Positions 24,798 to 34,110 are shown, counted from the first letter of the stretch. The stretch: DNA of 64,000 nucleotides from Enterococcus dispar ATCC 51266 (GCF_000406945.1 NZ_KE136354.1:1817249-1881248); one strand, 5' to 3'. The notes: generated by a model not told the origin, from the sequence alone. Numbers and translations: made by a program.

Positions 24798-26702
24798 ATG
24801 AGCAACTTACTAAAAAATGATTTTTACGAATATGTGAATGGTGAATGGATGAAAACAGCAGTGATTCCTGCAGATAAACCGGCTACTGGTGGTTTTCAAG
24901 ATTTAGTTGATGGTATCGATAAGTTATTAATGACAGAGTTTAATACTATGCTTGCTACAAAAAATAACATTCCCCAAGGAAAAATGAAAGATGCCATCGC
25001 CTATTATGAATTAGCAAAAGATTATGCTATGCGGGATAAATTAGGAACGGAACCGATCCAACCACTTTTGTCTAAAATTCGTGATCTAAAAGACTATGAC
25101 GACTTAAATAAGCAATTGACCGATTGGGTTTTAGACGGTTTTCCGCTTCCTTTTGCGCTGGATGTAGACCAAGATATGAAAAATACCCAACAAAATGTTT
25201 TATTTGCCTATCCAGCTGATACAATCTTGCCTGATAAAACTTATTATGAAAAAGAACATCCTCAAGGTGAAAATTTATTAAAAGTTTTTGCTGATATGAC
25301 GATCGCTGTCCTAGAAAAAATGGGACATTCCCAAGAAGAGGCAAAAAAAATCACCCAAGATGCCTTGGCTTTTGACCGCCTAATTGTTCCTCATGTAAGA
25401 AGTTCTGAGGAGAATGCCGATTATAGTAAAAATTATAACCCCCGTAGTTTTACGGAATTTTGTGCCTATGCACCAGTATTGGATTTAAAAGATTTAGTTG
25501 AAACGCTCGTGGAGACAACACCTGAAACTATCATTGTAACAGAACCAGATTACTTCGATGCGTTAAATGAGCTTTTAACTGAAGAAAACTTTCCATTACT
25601 GCAAAATTGGTTATACATCCATACTGCTTTAGGCTATACCAACTTATTGAGTGAAGAATTACGCCAACTTGGCGGGACATATGCCCGTCAATTATCTGGT
25701 GCTCCAAGTGCTATGCCACCAGAAAAGGCCGCCTTTTATTTAGCTAATGGACGCTTTAGCCAAGTTGTCGGCCAGTTTTATGGCACAAAATATTTTGGTG
25801 AAAAAGCCAAACAAGATGTCCAACACATGGTACAAACCATGATTGGCATTTATCAAGACCGTTTAGAAAAAAATGAATGGTTATCAAAAGAAACGCGTAC
25901 AAAAGCGATTACCAAATTAAATAAGTTGGGTGTTCAAGTGGGGTACCCCGAAAAAATTCCAGCTTTTTATGAAAAATTCACTACTACAAGTAAAGCTGAC
26001 GGCGGTACATTAGTTGCAAACAGCCGCAAGTTTAGTCGCATTGTTAGAGAAGATAATTTCAGCCGTTACGGTAAAACTGCTGATCGCAACGAGTGGGAAA
26101 TGAGTGCGGCTACCGTCAACGCTTATTATCACCCATTTAAAAATATTATTGTTTTTCCGGCGGCCATTTTACAAGCACCTTTTTATAGCTTAGAACAATC
26201 TACTAGTGCGAACTACGGTGGAATTGGCGCCGTTATCGCCCACGAGATTTCTCATGCTTTTGATAACAATGGTGCAAAATTTGATGAATACGGCAATATG
26301 AATAACTGGTGGACAGACGCTGATTTAAATCACTTTGAAAAATTAGCTGCAAAAATGATTGCTGAATTTGATGGCATTGAATTTGCAGGTGGGAAAGTGA
26401 ACGGTACGTTAACTGTTTCAGAAAATATTGCCGATGCAGGAGGAATTAGTTGCGCACTAGCAGCCGCTAAAAAAGAAGCAGATGTATCTTTAGATGATTT
26501 CTTTACCAACTGGGCTAAAATTTGGCGCACGAAAGCACGGGAACAATATCAACAATTATTATTAGCGGTGGATGTTCACGCCCCAGCCAAACTACGGGCC
26601 AATATTCAACTGCAAAATGTCCCTGAGTTCTTTGAAACTTATGCTATTACAGAAGGAGACGGCATGTACAAAGCCCCCGCAAATAGAGTGCATATTTGGT
26701 AA
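24798..26702 (+). CDS. pepO: Endopeptidase O (M13 zinc metallopeptidase)
   Basis: A 634-residue neprilysin-like oligopeptidase. The zinc site HEISH lies in 'VIAHEISHAFDNNGAKFD' near 483, and the third ligand is Glu in 'VSENIADAGG' near 543. The N-terminal half carries the large helical lobe typical of M13 enzymes. The absence of a signal peptide points to the cytoplasm, where PepO of lactic acid bacteria cleaves peptides up to about 35 residues. It starts at an ATG with AAGGAGG upstream, is monocistronic, and is followed by a hairpin terminator. Confidence 0.95.
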   Translation: MSNLLKNDFYEYVNGEWMKTAVIPADKPATGGFQDLVDGIDKLLMTEFNTMLATKNNIPQGKMKDAIAYYELAKDYAMRDKLGTEPIQPLLSKIRDLKDYDDLNKQLTDWVLDGFPLPFALDVDQDMKNTQQNVLFAYPADTILPDKTYYEKEHPQGENLLKVFADMTIAVLEKMGHSQEEAKKITQDALAFDRLIVPHVRSSEENADYSKNYNPRSFTEFCAYAPVLDLKDLVETLVETTPETIIVTEPDYFDALNELLTEENFPLLQNWLYIHTALGYTNLLSEELRQLGGTYARQLSGAPSAMPPEKAAFYLANGRFSQVVGQFYGTKYFGEKAKQDVQHMVQTMIGIYQDRLEKNEWLSKETRTKAITKLNKLGVQVGYPEKIPAFYEKFTTTSKADGGTLVANSRKFSRIVREDNFSRYGKTADRNEWEMSAATVNAYYHPFKNIIVFPAAILQAPFYSLEQSTSANYGGIGAVIAHEISHAFDNNGAKFDEYGNMNNWWTDADLNHFEKLAAKMIAEFDGIEFAGGKVNGTLTVSENIADAGGISCALAAAKKEADVSLDDFFTNWAKIWRTKAREQYQQLLLAVDVHAPAKLRANIQLQNVPEFFETYAITEGDGMYKAPANRVHIW

Positions 26703-26721
26703 AAAGACAGAAGTAGAAGGG

Positions 26722-26771
26722 GAGCATTAAGCTATTCGTATTTTTATGCGTCTAACTTATTGCTCTTTTTT
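26722..26771 (+). terminator. Terminator of pepO
   Basis: GAGCATTAAG and CTTATTGCTC form the stem, followed by TTTTTT, 20 bp after the pepO stop codon. Confidence 0.8.
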
Positions 26772-26794
26772 AAAATAAAAAAGAGGTGAGTTAT

Positions 26795-27952
26795 TTGCAA
26801 CAATATGAAAGCGATAGTTATTTGACTACCATCCAAACAACCATTACCCAACAAGGAAAAGACGAACACGGTAGTTTTGTATGTTTAAAAGAAAGCATTA
26901 TTTATCCTGGAGGCGGTGGGCAACCAGCTGATAATGCTTGGATACAAGACATCCCCGTAACAAAAATACAAAAGAAAGATAATGAGGTACGTTATCATCT
27001 AAAAGATGATGTGCCCGCATTACCACAGCAAGTAAATGTTAAAATTGATTGGGACCAACGTTTTGACCTAATGCAACAACATACCGGTCAACATATCTTG
27101 GCTCGTGTCTGTGAAGATTTATTTCAAGTACGCATTTCAAAAGAACAAATCACATTGACGGATTCCTTTTTTGAAATTGATACCAAACTGAATGAAGCGC
27201 AGCTAAACGCAGCCATTGCCCGCAGCAACGAAATTATTCGCCATCACAAAAGTGTTGCTATTCTTTTTCCCACTGAAGAGCAATTAGCCAAAGAAACACT
27301 TTTCACTACTCCACCCAAGTATTTTGCCGGCTTGCGATTAATTAAAATTGATGATTTTGATATTATCGGCTGCGGCGGCACTCACGTCAATAATACTGCG
27401 GAAGTGCAAGCAATTGCTTTTACCCAAATAAAAGAGCATAAAAAAGGCACCACATTACACTTTGCCTGTGGCAATCGCCTGTTACAACAATTTGAAAGCA
27501 ATCAAAAACAATTAGCCACTTTAAGTCAAAAAGCGCAAGTACCCACTACGGCTTTAACTGAGGCTTTCCAGCAGCAGCAAACAATGCTGAAATTTTATCA
27601 GCAGCGCATTGCTACTTATCAAGTTCAAGCATTAATCGAAAATGCCAACGAAATTTCAGCCAACTTTGTTTATAGTGAAATAGCCGAATCCGATGTAAAA
27701 GAATTACAACAAGCAGCTGGCAAACTTACTGCCATTTATCCTTCTGCTTTGATTTGTACTGCCACCAAAGATGAAGAAAATTTACGCTATCACCTTATTT
27801 GTCCCAATGAAAATACCAAGCTTCCCATCGGACAACTTATTAAAGTGAGCAATCAAAAATTTGGCGGACGCGGCGGCGGTTCTGCTTCAAAAGGTGATGG
27901 AACTTTGCCTTATAGTCAAAAAGAAGCCTGGTTACACTTTTTACAAGACTAG
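26795..27952 (+). CDS. Alanyl-tRNA editing protein, AlaX-L type
   Basis: A 385-residue protein related to the editing and C-terminal parts of alanyl-tRNA synthetase, without the catalytic synthetase core. Such proteins hydrolyse mischarged Ser-tRNA(Ala). Zinc and active-site motifs are visible: 'QQHTGQHIL' (HxxxH) near 95 and 'GCGGTHVNNTAEV' (CxxxH) near 193. A C-terminal region with 'KFGGRGGGSASKGDG' matches the end of the AlaRS DHHA1 domain. I start at the TTG at 26795 because AGAGGTG lies directly before it; the GTG at 26786 overlaps that ribosome site. Confidence 0.88.
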   Translation: MQQYESDSYLTTIQTTITQQGKDEHGSFVCLKESIIYPGGGGQPADNAWIQDIPVTKIQKKDNEVRYHLKDDVPALPQQVNVKIDWDQRFDLMQQHTGQHILARVCEDLFQVRISKEQITLTDSFFEIDTKLNEAQLNAAIARSNEIIRHHKSVAILFPTEEQLAKETLFTTPPKYFAGLRLIKIDDFDIIGCGGTHVNNTAEVQAIAFTQIKEHKKGTTLHFACGNRLLQQFESNQKQLATLSQKAQVPTTALTEAFQQQQTMLKFYQQRIATYQVQALIENANEISANFVYSEIAESDVKELQQAAGKLTAIYPSALICTATKDEENLRYHLICPNENTKLPIGQLIKVSNQKFGGRGGGSASKGDGTLPYSQKEAWLHFLQD

Positions 27953-28025
27953 CCTAGTAAAAAACTAAACCAGCAGCCTCATTAGAGTGCCTTATTCCTT
28001 GTGAAACAAGATAATACCTTTCATT

Positions 28026-28136
28026 AAAAAAGCAGTGATGAGAAAAACGGTTATGAAAGCTTATAGCGTGACCCTAAAAAGTTAGTCTTTTTGAGGCCGC
28101 TACAAAGGCTTACCGAATTTCCATCACTGTTTTTTA
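28026..28136. other. Long imperfect hairpin of about 107 nt with T-runs on both strands
   Basis: Nested pairing steps can be read by eye: CAGTGATG (28033-28040) with CATCACTG (28122-28129), CGGT with ACCG, AAGC with GCTT, TAGCG with CGCTA, CCT with AGG, and AAAAAG with CTTTTT at the tip. T-runs flank it on both strands. It may be a bidirectional terminator of alaX or a small RNA or MITE-like element. The stem is longer and more regular than a terminator needs. Confidence 0.6.
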
Positions 28137-28179
28137 GTGTTGTAATACATTTTTGAATAATTTTACTAAATTATCATAA

Positions 28180-28224
28180 GAAAAATGAATGGGGCAAAAA
28201 CTGATTGCAGTTTTAGCCCCATTT
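28180..28224 (-). terminator. Terminator of the nicotinamidase-type gene
   Basis: On the minus strand ATGGGGC.AAAACTG, loop, CAGTTTT.GCCCCAT, followed by a T-rich stretch. It lies about 100 bp past the stop codon at 28325. Confidence 0.75.
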
Positions 28225-28324
28225 CACCTTTTTTTGCAGCTGCCCATCACACATTACTATCGGGAATTTATAGCTCACATGCAAATGATCAAAAATACTT
28301 CTTGCACTTCTCATTTTTATTCTC

Positions 28325-28873
28325 TTACAAAATTTCAGCACCCAATGTATTTTTAAAGTGTGATAACGCCCAGTCATGTCCAATTTCATCAAAACTGGCG
28401 ACAGCATTTTTAACAATGTGCAATTTATATCCCAAATTATACGCATCGACAGCTGTATGAAGAACACAAATATCCGTACAAACACCTGTTAAGTATAAAT
28501 CGGTAATTTTTCTTTCCCGTAAGCGGATATCTAAATCTGTACCGCTAAAAGCAGAATAATGGCGCTTATCAATCCAATAAACTGCCGCTGCTTCTTTGTG
28601 CGTATCATATAAAGGAGTAAGACTTCCATAAAGCTCACGGCCAGAAGTTCCTATAACATTATGAGGAGGAAACAGGGCATTTTCGGGATGATACTGATCG
28701 TTTGGATCATGAGCATCAATGGCAAACACGGTATAATCTCCCGCTTCGATAAAATCTTGAGTAAATGCCACTAGACTCTTTTCAATTGCCTGACCGGCTT
28801 TGCCAGTGGTCAATTTTCCATCAGTCGCAACAAAATCATTGGTATAATCAATCGAGATAAGTGCTTTTTTCAT
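28325..28873 (-). CDS. pncA: Isochorismatase-family cysteine hydrolase, probable nicotinamidase
   Basis: A 182-residue cytosolic hydrolase. The catalytic triad is visible: Asp in 'SIDYTNDF' near 9, Lys in 'WIDKRHYSAF' near 103, and Cys in 'LTGVCTDICVLHT' near 132. The metal site residues are in 'AIDAHDPNDQYHPE' (about 51-64), which is typical of nicotinamidases rather than other isochorismatase relatives. The reaction would be nicotinamide to nicotinic acid, feeding NAD salvage. An AAAAGGAGGT site precedes the ATG. It follows mtnN on the same strand after 25 bp, so the two may share a transcript. Confidence 0.82.
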   Translation of the reverse strand: MKKALISIDYTNDFVATDGKLTTGKAGQAIEKSLVAFTQDFIEAGDYTVFAIDAHDPNDQYHPENALFPPHNVIGTSGRELYGSLTPLYDTHKEAAAVYWIDKRHYSAFSGTDLDIRLRERKITDLYLTGVCTDICVLHTAVDAYNLGYKLHIVKNAVASFDEIGHDWALSHFKNTLGAEIL

Positions 28874-28898
28874 ATTGGACCTCCTTTTTATGAAAAAT

Positions 28899-29594
28899 CT
28901 ATTTTAGAATTCGAATAAATTCTAAGACTAATTCAGCCGAACGTTTGCCAGCTTCTTCAATAAATTCATCAAAGCTTACGGTAGCACTATGATCTGCGGT
29001 ATCACTCATTGCTCGGACAACTAAAAATGGAATTGAAAATTGGCTCGCCGTTTGCGCAATTGCGGCACCTTCCATTTCACAAGCCAGGGCATCAGGAAAA
29101 TCATTTAAAATTGCGGCCACTTTTTCTGAACTATCAATAAAGCTGTCCCCGGTCACAATTAGACCTTTTTTCACTTCATGGGCAGTTTTTACTGCCGCTT
29201 CTGCCATTACTTGTTGCAAATAAGTGCTGGTATCATAATAAAGGGGAAATCCTCCCGGTAATTGACCTTTCTTATAACCAAATCCGGTTACGTCAACGTC
29301 AAAATAGGCTAATTTTTCCGCGATAACTAAATCTCCAACCCTCAGACCAGAACCAATTCCGCCAGCAGATCCGGTGTTAATCACCATATTCACACCATAT
29401 TGTTGAATTAATAAACTTGTGGTTAAAGAAGCTGCAACTTTTCCAATCCCTGAACGAACTACAATAACTTCATGATTGCCAATACGGCCGGAAATAAATA
29501 AAGCATCTGCCCGTTCCCAAGACAGCGGACTATCTATTGCACTTCTTAAAATTCTAATTTCTTCTTCCATTGCACCAATAATTCCAATTTTCAC
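28899..29594 (-). CDS. mtnN: 5'-methylthioadenosine/S-adenosylhomocysteine nucleosidase
   Basis: A 231-residue MTAN that splits methylthioadenosine and S-adenosylhomocysteine and so feeds methionine salvage and AI-2 synthesis. It begins 'MKIGIIGAMEEEIRIL', has the catalytic 'ACEMEGAAIAQTA' near 172 and the Asp in 'VVRAMSDTADHSA' near 197. The start is GTG at 29594, with GGAGGAATTAAC before it. It lies downstream of a NUDIX gene and a MacP-like gene, the same order as in streptococci, but a terminator separates it from them here. Confidence 0.95.
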   Translation of the reverse strand: MKIGIIGAMEEEIRILRSAIDSPLSWERADALFISGRIGNHEVIVVRSGIGKVAASLTTSLLIQQYGVNMVINTGSAGGIGSGLRVGDLVIAEKLAYFDVDVTGFGYKKGQLPGGFPLYYDTSTYLQQVMAEAAVKTAHEVKKGLIVTGDSFIDSSEKVAAILNDFPDALACEMEGAAIAQTASQFSIPFLVVRAMSDTADHSATVSFDEFIEEAGKRSAELVLEFIRILK

Positions 29595-29817
29595 GTTAAT
29601 TCCTCCAGCTTTTATCTGTTATTTAACCTAATAGTATCAGTTTCTTTAAAAAAATTCACTTTATAAGAAAATAGAATATTTTCTAGCTGCTTCCTCACAG
29701 GAAGCCAAAATTCTACCAGCCACTTCCAAATTCTGATTCTTCTTTCTAAAAGTTGCCAAAATTTATGGAAAGGATTAGAGATTCAATTTTTAATCCTTAC
29801 AGTAATGAAAATTGAAA

Positions 29818-29878
29818 AACAAAAAAAGTTGGAACCAAAGTTTACTTGCAGACTGCTTGTTAACTTGATTCCAACTTA
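29818..29878 (-). terminator. Terminator after the MacP-like gene
   Basis: On the minus strand AGTTGGAA.C and GGTTCCAACT pair, with an inner AAGTT/AACTT step, followed by TTTTTTT. Confidence 0.85.
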
Positions 29879-29890
29879 TTTCATTTTAAG

Positions 29891-30196
29891 TTATAAAAAG
29901 AAAGTTGCCAATAATACAACACCAATCAAAAGGGCAACGACAATAATTGCACCAACTAAAAAACTGTTTAATTCCCGGGATTTACGGGACTCTCCGCTTC
30001 TAGTTTTGGTTAGTTCTTTTTGTTTTTTTGCTTCTTTACGATAAAAATTTTTAATTTTTTCATCTTTACGATCATATTCTTTTTGTAATTTCATCGTATT
30101 TTTTTCCCGCACAGGAACATCCAATTCATTTCTTATTCCTGCTTTTTCTTTTTGGCGCCGTAACTCGCTGCGGGTAATTAGTGGTCCTTTACTCAC
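29891..30196 (-). CDS. Small C-tail-anchored membrane protein, MacP-like
   Basis: A 101-residue protein: a basic and acidic, probably coiled N-terminal 75 residues (many Lys, Arg and Glu), then one hydrophobic helix (about 78-100) that ends at the C-terminus. In pneumococcus the gene between a NUDIX hydrolase and mtnN/pfs encodes MacP, a small phosphoprotein that activates the peptidoglycan synthase PBP2a. Size, topology and gene order agree here. I cannot show sequence homology by eye, so the name is an inference from context. It starts nine bases after the NUDIX stop codon and is surely co-transcribed with it. Confidence 0.6.
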   Translation of the reverse strand: MSKGPLITRSELRRQKEKAGIRNELDVPVREKNTMKLQKEYDRKDEKIKNFYRKEAKKQKELTKTRSGESRKSRELNSFLVGAIIVVALLIGVVLLATFFL

Positions 30197-30205
30197 TTAC
30201 GCCCC

Positions 30206-30763
30206 TCATTTCTGTAATAATTCCCAATAGGTAATAGCATACATGGTTTTTGCATCACAAATGAGCCCGTCTTTCATCGCTTTTTTTGCTTCGTCCAGCG
30301 ACAATGCGTATAATTCTAATACCTCATCCTCATCTTGTGGTCGGGGATTTTCGACTTTTGTTAATTCTACAGCGTGATAAAGATGGAGCATTTCATTAGA
30401 AAAGCCTGGTGATAAATACATTGAGCCGACATGCTTCATTTCGGCTGCGGTAAAACCAGTTTCTTCTTCTAATTCTCTCGCACCTGTCACAGCGGGGTGA
30501 TCTCCTTCCCCCGGATCGATTTTACCAGCGGGGATCTCTAAGATGACTTTTTCTAAAGGTTTTCGGAATTGTTTGACAAAGAGCATTTTATTTTCGGGGG
30601 TAATCGCGATAATCCCCACTCCACCAGGATGAAACACCAATTCACGTTTTGCGGTACCCCCATTTGGTAGTGAAACATCGTCTAAAAAAACATCGATAAT
30701 TTTACCATGAAAAAGTTCGGTACGATTGATTGTTTTTTCTTCAAAATCTGCAAAGGAAAGCAT
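30206..30763 (-). CDS. nudF: NUDIX hydrolase, probable ADP-ribose pyrophosphatase
   Basis: A 185-residue cytosolic hydrolase with a full NUDIX box beginning GKIDPGE and continuing with ARELEEETGF (about residues 77-102), where the REL.EE.G residues bind the catalytic metal. 'GVGIIAITPENKMLFVKQFR' before it and 'MYLSPGFSNEMLHLY' after it are typical of ADP-ribose pyrophosphatases of the NudF type. It probably clears ADP-ribose. The ATG has only a weak AGGCG site. A leader of about 110 bp with a TATAAT box lies upstream. Confidence 0.88.
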   Translation of the reverse strand: MLSFADFEEKTINRTELFHGKIIDVFLDDVSLPNGGTAKRELVFHPGGVGIIAITPENKMLFVKQFRKPLEKVILEIPAGKIDPGEGDHPAVTGARELEEETGFTAAEMKHVGSMYLSPGFSNEMLHLYHAVELTKVENPRPQDEDEVLELYALSLDEAKKAMKDGLICDAKTMYAITYWELLQK

Positions 30764-31074
30764 TGCTACGCCTACTTTCTATCATTTATTATTTTCAATA
30801 TTTACGTTGATTAACCTTGTGACACCTGCAGAGTAAAATTGGGGTCGATCTGCAAGGTACTAAAAAGATTTTTTCCTAAAAACTAAATACTATTATACAC
30901 AATTTCACGAATGGGAAACTTAAGATTGCGATAATAAATCTTATGAATTCTCTAAATCGCAAAAATCCACCCTTGGTCTGATTTTTTTCCTTCTCCCCTC
31001 GTGGTAAAATAAACTCGTGAAGTTAAGGGAAGACCTTTAAAAGATAAATCACCCAAATTTTAGGAGGGTAAAAA
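30764..31074. other. Divergent promoter region between the NUDIX operon and xpaC
   Basis: About 310 bp between divergent genes. TATAAT on the minus strand (30892-30897) is a good -10 box for the NUDIX operon, though its -35 is weak. Its leader can form a hairpin (CCTTG..TGCAG with CTGCAAGG). A separate 7-bp inverted repeat, TTGCGAT...ATCGCAA, lies near 30925-30964. On the plus strand GGTAAAATAA near 31002 could be the xpaC -10. No gene is visible. Confidence 0.5.
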
Positions 31075-31725
31075 ATGAAGAAAAAAACCAAAGGACTAGT
31101 GCTAGCAGGGATCCTCTTTTTGCTACTTTATTTCGGTTTTGAAACAGGAACTGATTTGATTCCGTTCATCCTCGTTGTCGGTGGCATCTGCTTAATTGTT
31201 TATGGCGTTTCAAATCGCCGCAACAATGGTCAAACCAGTATATTACCAGTAATGACCAAAGAAAAAGAAGCCCATTATGTCGAAAGTGGTATGTCGGAAA
31301 AAGAAATTGAATTTTTCCGAGAAACAATGAATCAAACAAAAAAACAAATTTTACAATTACAAGAAAATATTAACAAAAATGCAAAGTTAAAAGCAATTGA
31401 CTTACGCCATGATACATTGCGGGCATCAAAAGCCATGTTCAAAGAATTGGTCAAAGATCCACAAAAACTCCATTTTGCCAACCATTTCTTGTATACTCAC
31501 TTACCTAATATGGTGGATTTGACCGACAAATTTATTGAAATTAACGGTCATGAAATCAAAACCAAAGAAACTTACGAAAAAATTGAAGAAAGCTCCCAAA
31601 TTATTGATCAAATGGCAGCCTTAATTGCCAAAGATTATCAGCAATTTGTCGCCGATGATTTGGAAGATTTGGATATCGAGCTTTCCATTGCCAAACAAAG
31701 CTTAAAAAGAGATAATAGTTTGTAA
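31075..31725 (+). CDS. xpaC: XpaC-family membrane protein (5-bromo-4-chloroindolyl phosphate hydrolysis protein family)
   Basis: A 216-residue protein with two adjacent membrane helices at the N-terminus (about 6-45) and a helical, charged cytoplasmic part. The family name comes from a Bacillus hydrolysis phenotype; the molecular role is unknown. XpaC genes are commonly paired with telA, as here, and the pair is linked to cell-envelope stress tolerance. TAGGAGG lies just before the ATG. A hairpin with a T-run lies between this gene and telA, so telA expression may be set by partial read-through. Confidence 0.8.
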   Translation: MKKKTKGLVLAGILFLLLYFGFETGTDLIPFILVVGGICLIVYGVSNRRNNGQTSILPVMTKEKEAHYVESGMSEKEIEFFRETMNQTKKQILQLQENINKNAKLKAIDLRHDTLRASKAMFKELVKDPQKLHFANHFLYTHLPNMVDLTDKFIEINGHEIKTKETYEKIEESSQIIDQMAALIAKDYQQFVADDLEDLDIELSIAKQSLKRDNSL

Positions 31726-31740
31726 GCAGGCGCTTACAGA

Positions 31741-31771
31741 AAAAAATCTAGCGCAAGCTAGATTTTTTATT
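31741..31771 (+). terminator. Internal terminator between xpaC and telA
   Basis: AAAAATCTAGC, loop GCAA, GCTAGATTTTTT is a perfect stem with a T-run placed between two genes of a conserved pair. The strength suggests partial termination or a second promoter for telA. Confidence 0.85.
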
Positions 31772-31814
31772 AAACTTTTATTTAAGCAAACAAATTGAAA
31801 TTGGAGGAATGAAC

Positions 31815-33011
31815 ATGGCAGATACACCTGAAACACAACAAAACGTCGATCAAACATTGGACGATTTATTAAATAATCCTTTCACTACACCAGTAGGTTC
31901 TTTAACTGAAACACAACAAAACGAAATTAATGTCTTAAAAGATCAGCAAAAAGCTGATCGCTTAGTCGATAAATTACCTGAAGATCGTAAAGTACAAGCG
32001 CAAGAATTAGCAGCAAAAATTGATGTCACCGACCAACAAGGTGTTATCACCTATGGCGCCGTGGCCCAACAAAAATTAAGTGAATTTTCACAATCGATGT
32101 TAAATCACGTGCAAGCGGCTGATATCGGTCCTGTGGGAGATTCTTTAACCGATTTAATGTATCGTTTAAATGAAGCAAATCCAGATGATTTAAGAGCTGG
32201 AGAAGGTAACGTCTTTAAGCGAATGTTTGGTAAAGTCAAACAATCCATCTATGAAATTACCGCCAAATATCAAAAAATTGGTGCCCAAATTGACAAAATT
32301 GCCGTTAAACTGGACAAAGAAAAAGATGGGCTACTAAAAGATAATTTGATGCTAGAACAACTTTATCATAAAAACAAAGACTATTTTGATGCCTTAAATC
32401 TTTACATTGCCGCTGGCGAATTAAAAATGGAAGAATTACAAACAAAAATTATTCCAGAAGCTGTTGCAAAAGCCCAAGCAACCGGTGATCAAATGGATGT
32501 GCAAATTGTCAATGACTATAATCAGTTTTTAGACCGTTTAGATAAACGTACCCATGATTTGCGTTTAGCACGTCAAATTACAATTCAACAAGCACCACAA
32601 ATTCGCTTAATTCAAAATACGAACCAAGCGTTAGCAGAAAAAATTCAAGCATCTGTCAATACTGCTATTCCATTATGGAAAAACCAAGTAGTGATTGCTT
32701 TGACTTTATTGCGTCAAAAAGATGCTGTAACAGCACAACGCCAAGTTTCTGAAACAACGAATGAATTATTGAAGAAAAATTCTGAAATGTTGAAAGTTTC
32801 CGCAATTGAAACCGCCAAAGAAAACGAACGCGGTATCGTTGACATCGAAACCTTGCAAAAAACCCAAAACGACTTGGTTGAAACGATTCAACAAACATTA
32901 CAAATTCAGCGCGAAGGAAAAGAAAAACGGCGGGCAGCCGAAGTGGAACTTGGCCACATGGAGGCTGATTTGAAACAACGCCTATTGGAATTAACCCAAA
33001 GTGAAAAATAA
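31815..33011 (+). CDS. telA: Toxic anion resistance protein TelA family
   Basis: A 398-residue soluble, largely alpha-helical protein of the TelA family, named after tellurite resistance on a plasmid but common in chromosomes beside xpaC. Long helices are visible throughout, for example '[20 protein letters not shown]' and the late '[19 protein letters not shown]'. There is no enzymatic motif that I can point to. I take the ATG at 31815 because GGAGG lies seven bases before it; the ATG at 31809 touches the ribosome site. Its role in tellurite resistance here is not shown. Confidence 0.88.
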   Translation: MADTPETQQNVDQTLDDLLNNPFTTPVGSLTETQQNEINVLKDQQKADRLVDKLPEDRKVQAQELAAKIDVTDQQGVITYGAVAQQKLSEFSQSMLNHVQAADIGPVGDSLTDLMYRLNEANPDDLRAGEGNVFKRMFGKVKQSIYEITAKYQKIGAQIDKIAVKLDKEKDGLLKDNLMLEQLYHKNKDYFDALNLYIAAGELKMEELQTKIIPEAVAKAQATGDQMDVQIVNDYNQFLDRLDKRTHDLRLARQITIQQAPQIRLIQNTNQALAEKIQASVNTAIPLWKNQVVIALTLLRQKDAVTAQRQVSETTNELLKKNSEMLKVSAIETAKENERGIVDIETLQKTQNDLVETIQQTLQIQREGKEKRRAAEVELGHMEADLKQRLLELTQSEK

Positions 33012-33026
33012 ATCTGATTAACTGTC

Positions 33027-33057
33027 TAAGCTCTGCTAAGTTGCAGAGCTTTTTTGT
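33027..33057 (+). terminator. Terminator of telA
   Basis: AAGCTCTGC, loop TAAGTT, GCAGAGCTT, then TTTTTT, 18 bp after the telA stop codon. Confidence 0.9.
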
Positions 33058-33153
33058 TGGACTTAAACTACTTTGTTCAATAGCAAAAGCTGGCTGACTT
33101 TGCTATCATAAAATTGCAGCAAAATTCTGTCATTTAAGGAAAAGAGGGAAAAT

Positions 33154-33936
33154 ATGGCGATTTTACGTTTTGAAGCAGTCCATTTGATTCGCAACCAAAA
33201 GGTATTACTTGAAAATATCAACTGGCAAATTGAACGTGGGGAAGACTGGGCTATTCTAGGTCTAAATGGCGCTGGTAAAACATTACTATTGCAATTAATT
33301 GCTGGAAACCTATGGCCATCAAAGGGTAATCTAACGGTTTTAGGCGCTGAATTTGGTAAAGCGAATATACCCAATTTGGCCAAACGCATTGGTTGGGTCA
33401 GTAATGTAGTTCAAGCCAAACTTTACCAAAGTGATACTGCTCTGGCGATTGTTATTTCCGGCAAATTTGCCAGTATCGGCTTGTGGCAAGAGCACAGTGC
33501 TGCCGATGAAAAAAAAGCAGTGAAATTGTTAGACGCTTCAGGGGGCAACAAACTCCATCATAAACCTTATCAAATTTTATCCCAAGGAGAAAAACAAGTT
33601 GTTCTAATTGCCCGTGCCCTTATGGCGGACCCTGAGCTTTTGATCTTAGATGAACCTTGTAATGGTTTGGATTTATTTGCCAGAGAAGACTTACTGGCAA
33701 ATATCGCAAAATTAAAACAGCAAAAAAATGCCCCCACTGTTTTATTTGTGACTCATCATACAGAAGAAATACTTCCTTTTATTACTCAAGTACTCATGAT
33801 TCGTAATGGCCAGATTTACGCCCAAGGAACTCCTCAAGAATTGCTTACGTCACCAGTTTTAAGCGCGTTTTATGAACGTCCAATTCAAATTATACCTCTT
33901 GCTAAAGACCGCTTGATTGTCTATCCCAAATCGTAA
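33154..33936 (+). CDS. Orphan ABC transporter ATP-binding protein (YlmA-like)
   Basis: A 260-residue ATPase with no membrane partner next to it. Walker A 'GLNGAGKT' lies near 37, the signature 'LSQGEKQ' near 145, Walker B 'LLILDEPCNGLD' near 165, and the His switch in 'LFVTHHTEEI' near 201. The sequence resembles the YlmA/ModF-like group of soluble ABC proteins. Since no permease gene is adjacent, transport is not certain. An AAAGAGGG site precedes the ATG. Confidence 0.82.
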   Translation: MAILRFEAVHLIRNQKVLLENINWQIERGEDWAILGLNGAGKTLLLQLIAGNLWPSKGNLTVLGAEFGKANIPNLAKRIGWVSNVVQAKLYQSDTALAIVISGKFASIGLWQEHSAADEKKAVKLLDASGGNKLHHKPYQILSQGEKQVVLIARALMADPELLILDEPCNGLDLFAREDLLANIAKLKQQKNAPTVLFVTHHTEEILPFITQVLMIRNGQIYAQGTPQELLTSPVLSAFYERPIQIIPLAKDRLIVYPKS

Positions 33937-33967
33937 AAAAGCATAAGAAAAGTAAAAGGAATAGGGT

Positions 33968-34110
33968 AAACTTTCAAGCAATAAGATGAGATTTTAATAA
34001 ACTTTTCTTGAAATTTCAATTTATTGACATAGAAAGTTCGTTAGGGTAGCTAGCCAATATCATTCTTAATATATTCCCTTTATTTCTTGTAAAAAGATCT
34101 CTTTCCCTAC
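33968..34110. repeat. Intergenic hairpin repeat copy at 34.0 kb
   Basis: AAACTTTCAAGCAATAAGAT followed by GAGATTTTA, then TTTCTTGAAATTTCAATTTA and TTGACATAGAAAGTT: the arms AACTTTC/GAAAGTT and CAATAA/TTATTG pair. The tail TTAGGGTAGCTAGCC matches the tail of the copy at 20944. It lies against the terminator of the permease gene. Confidence 0.65.
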
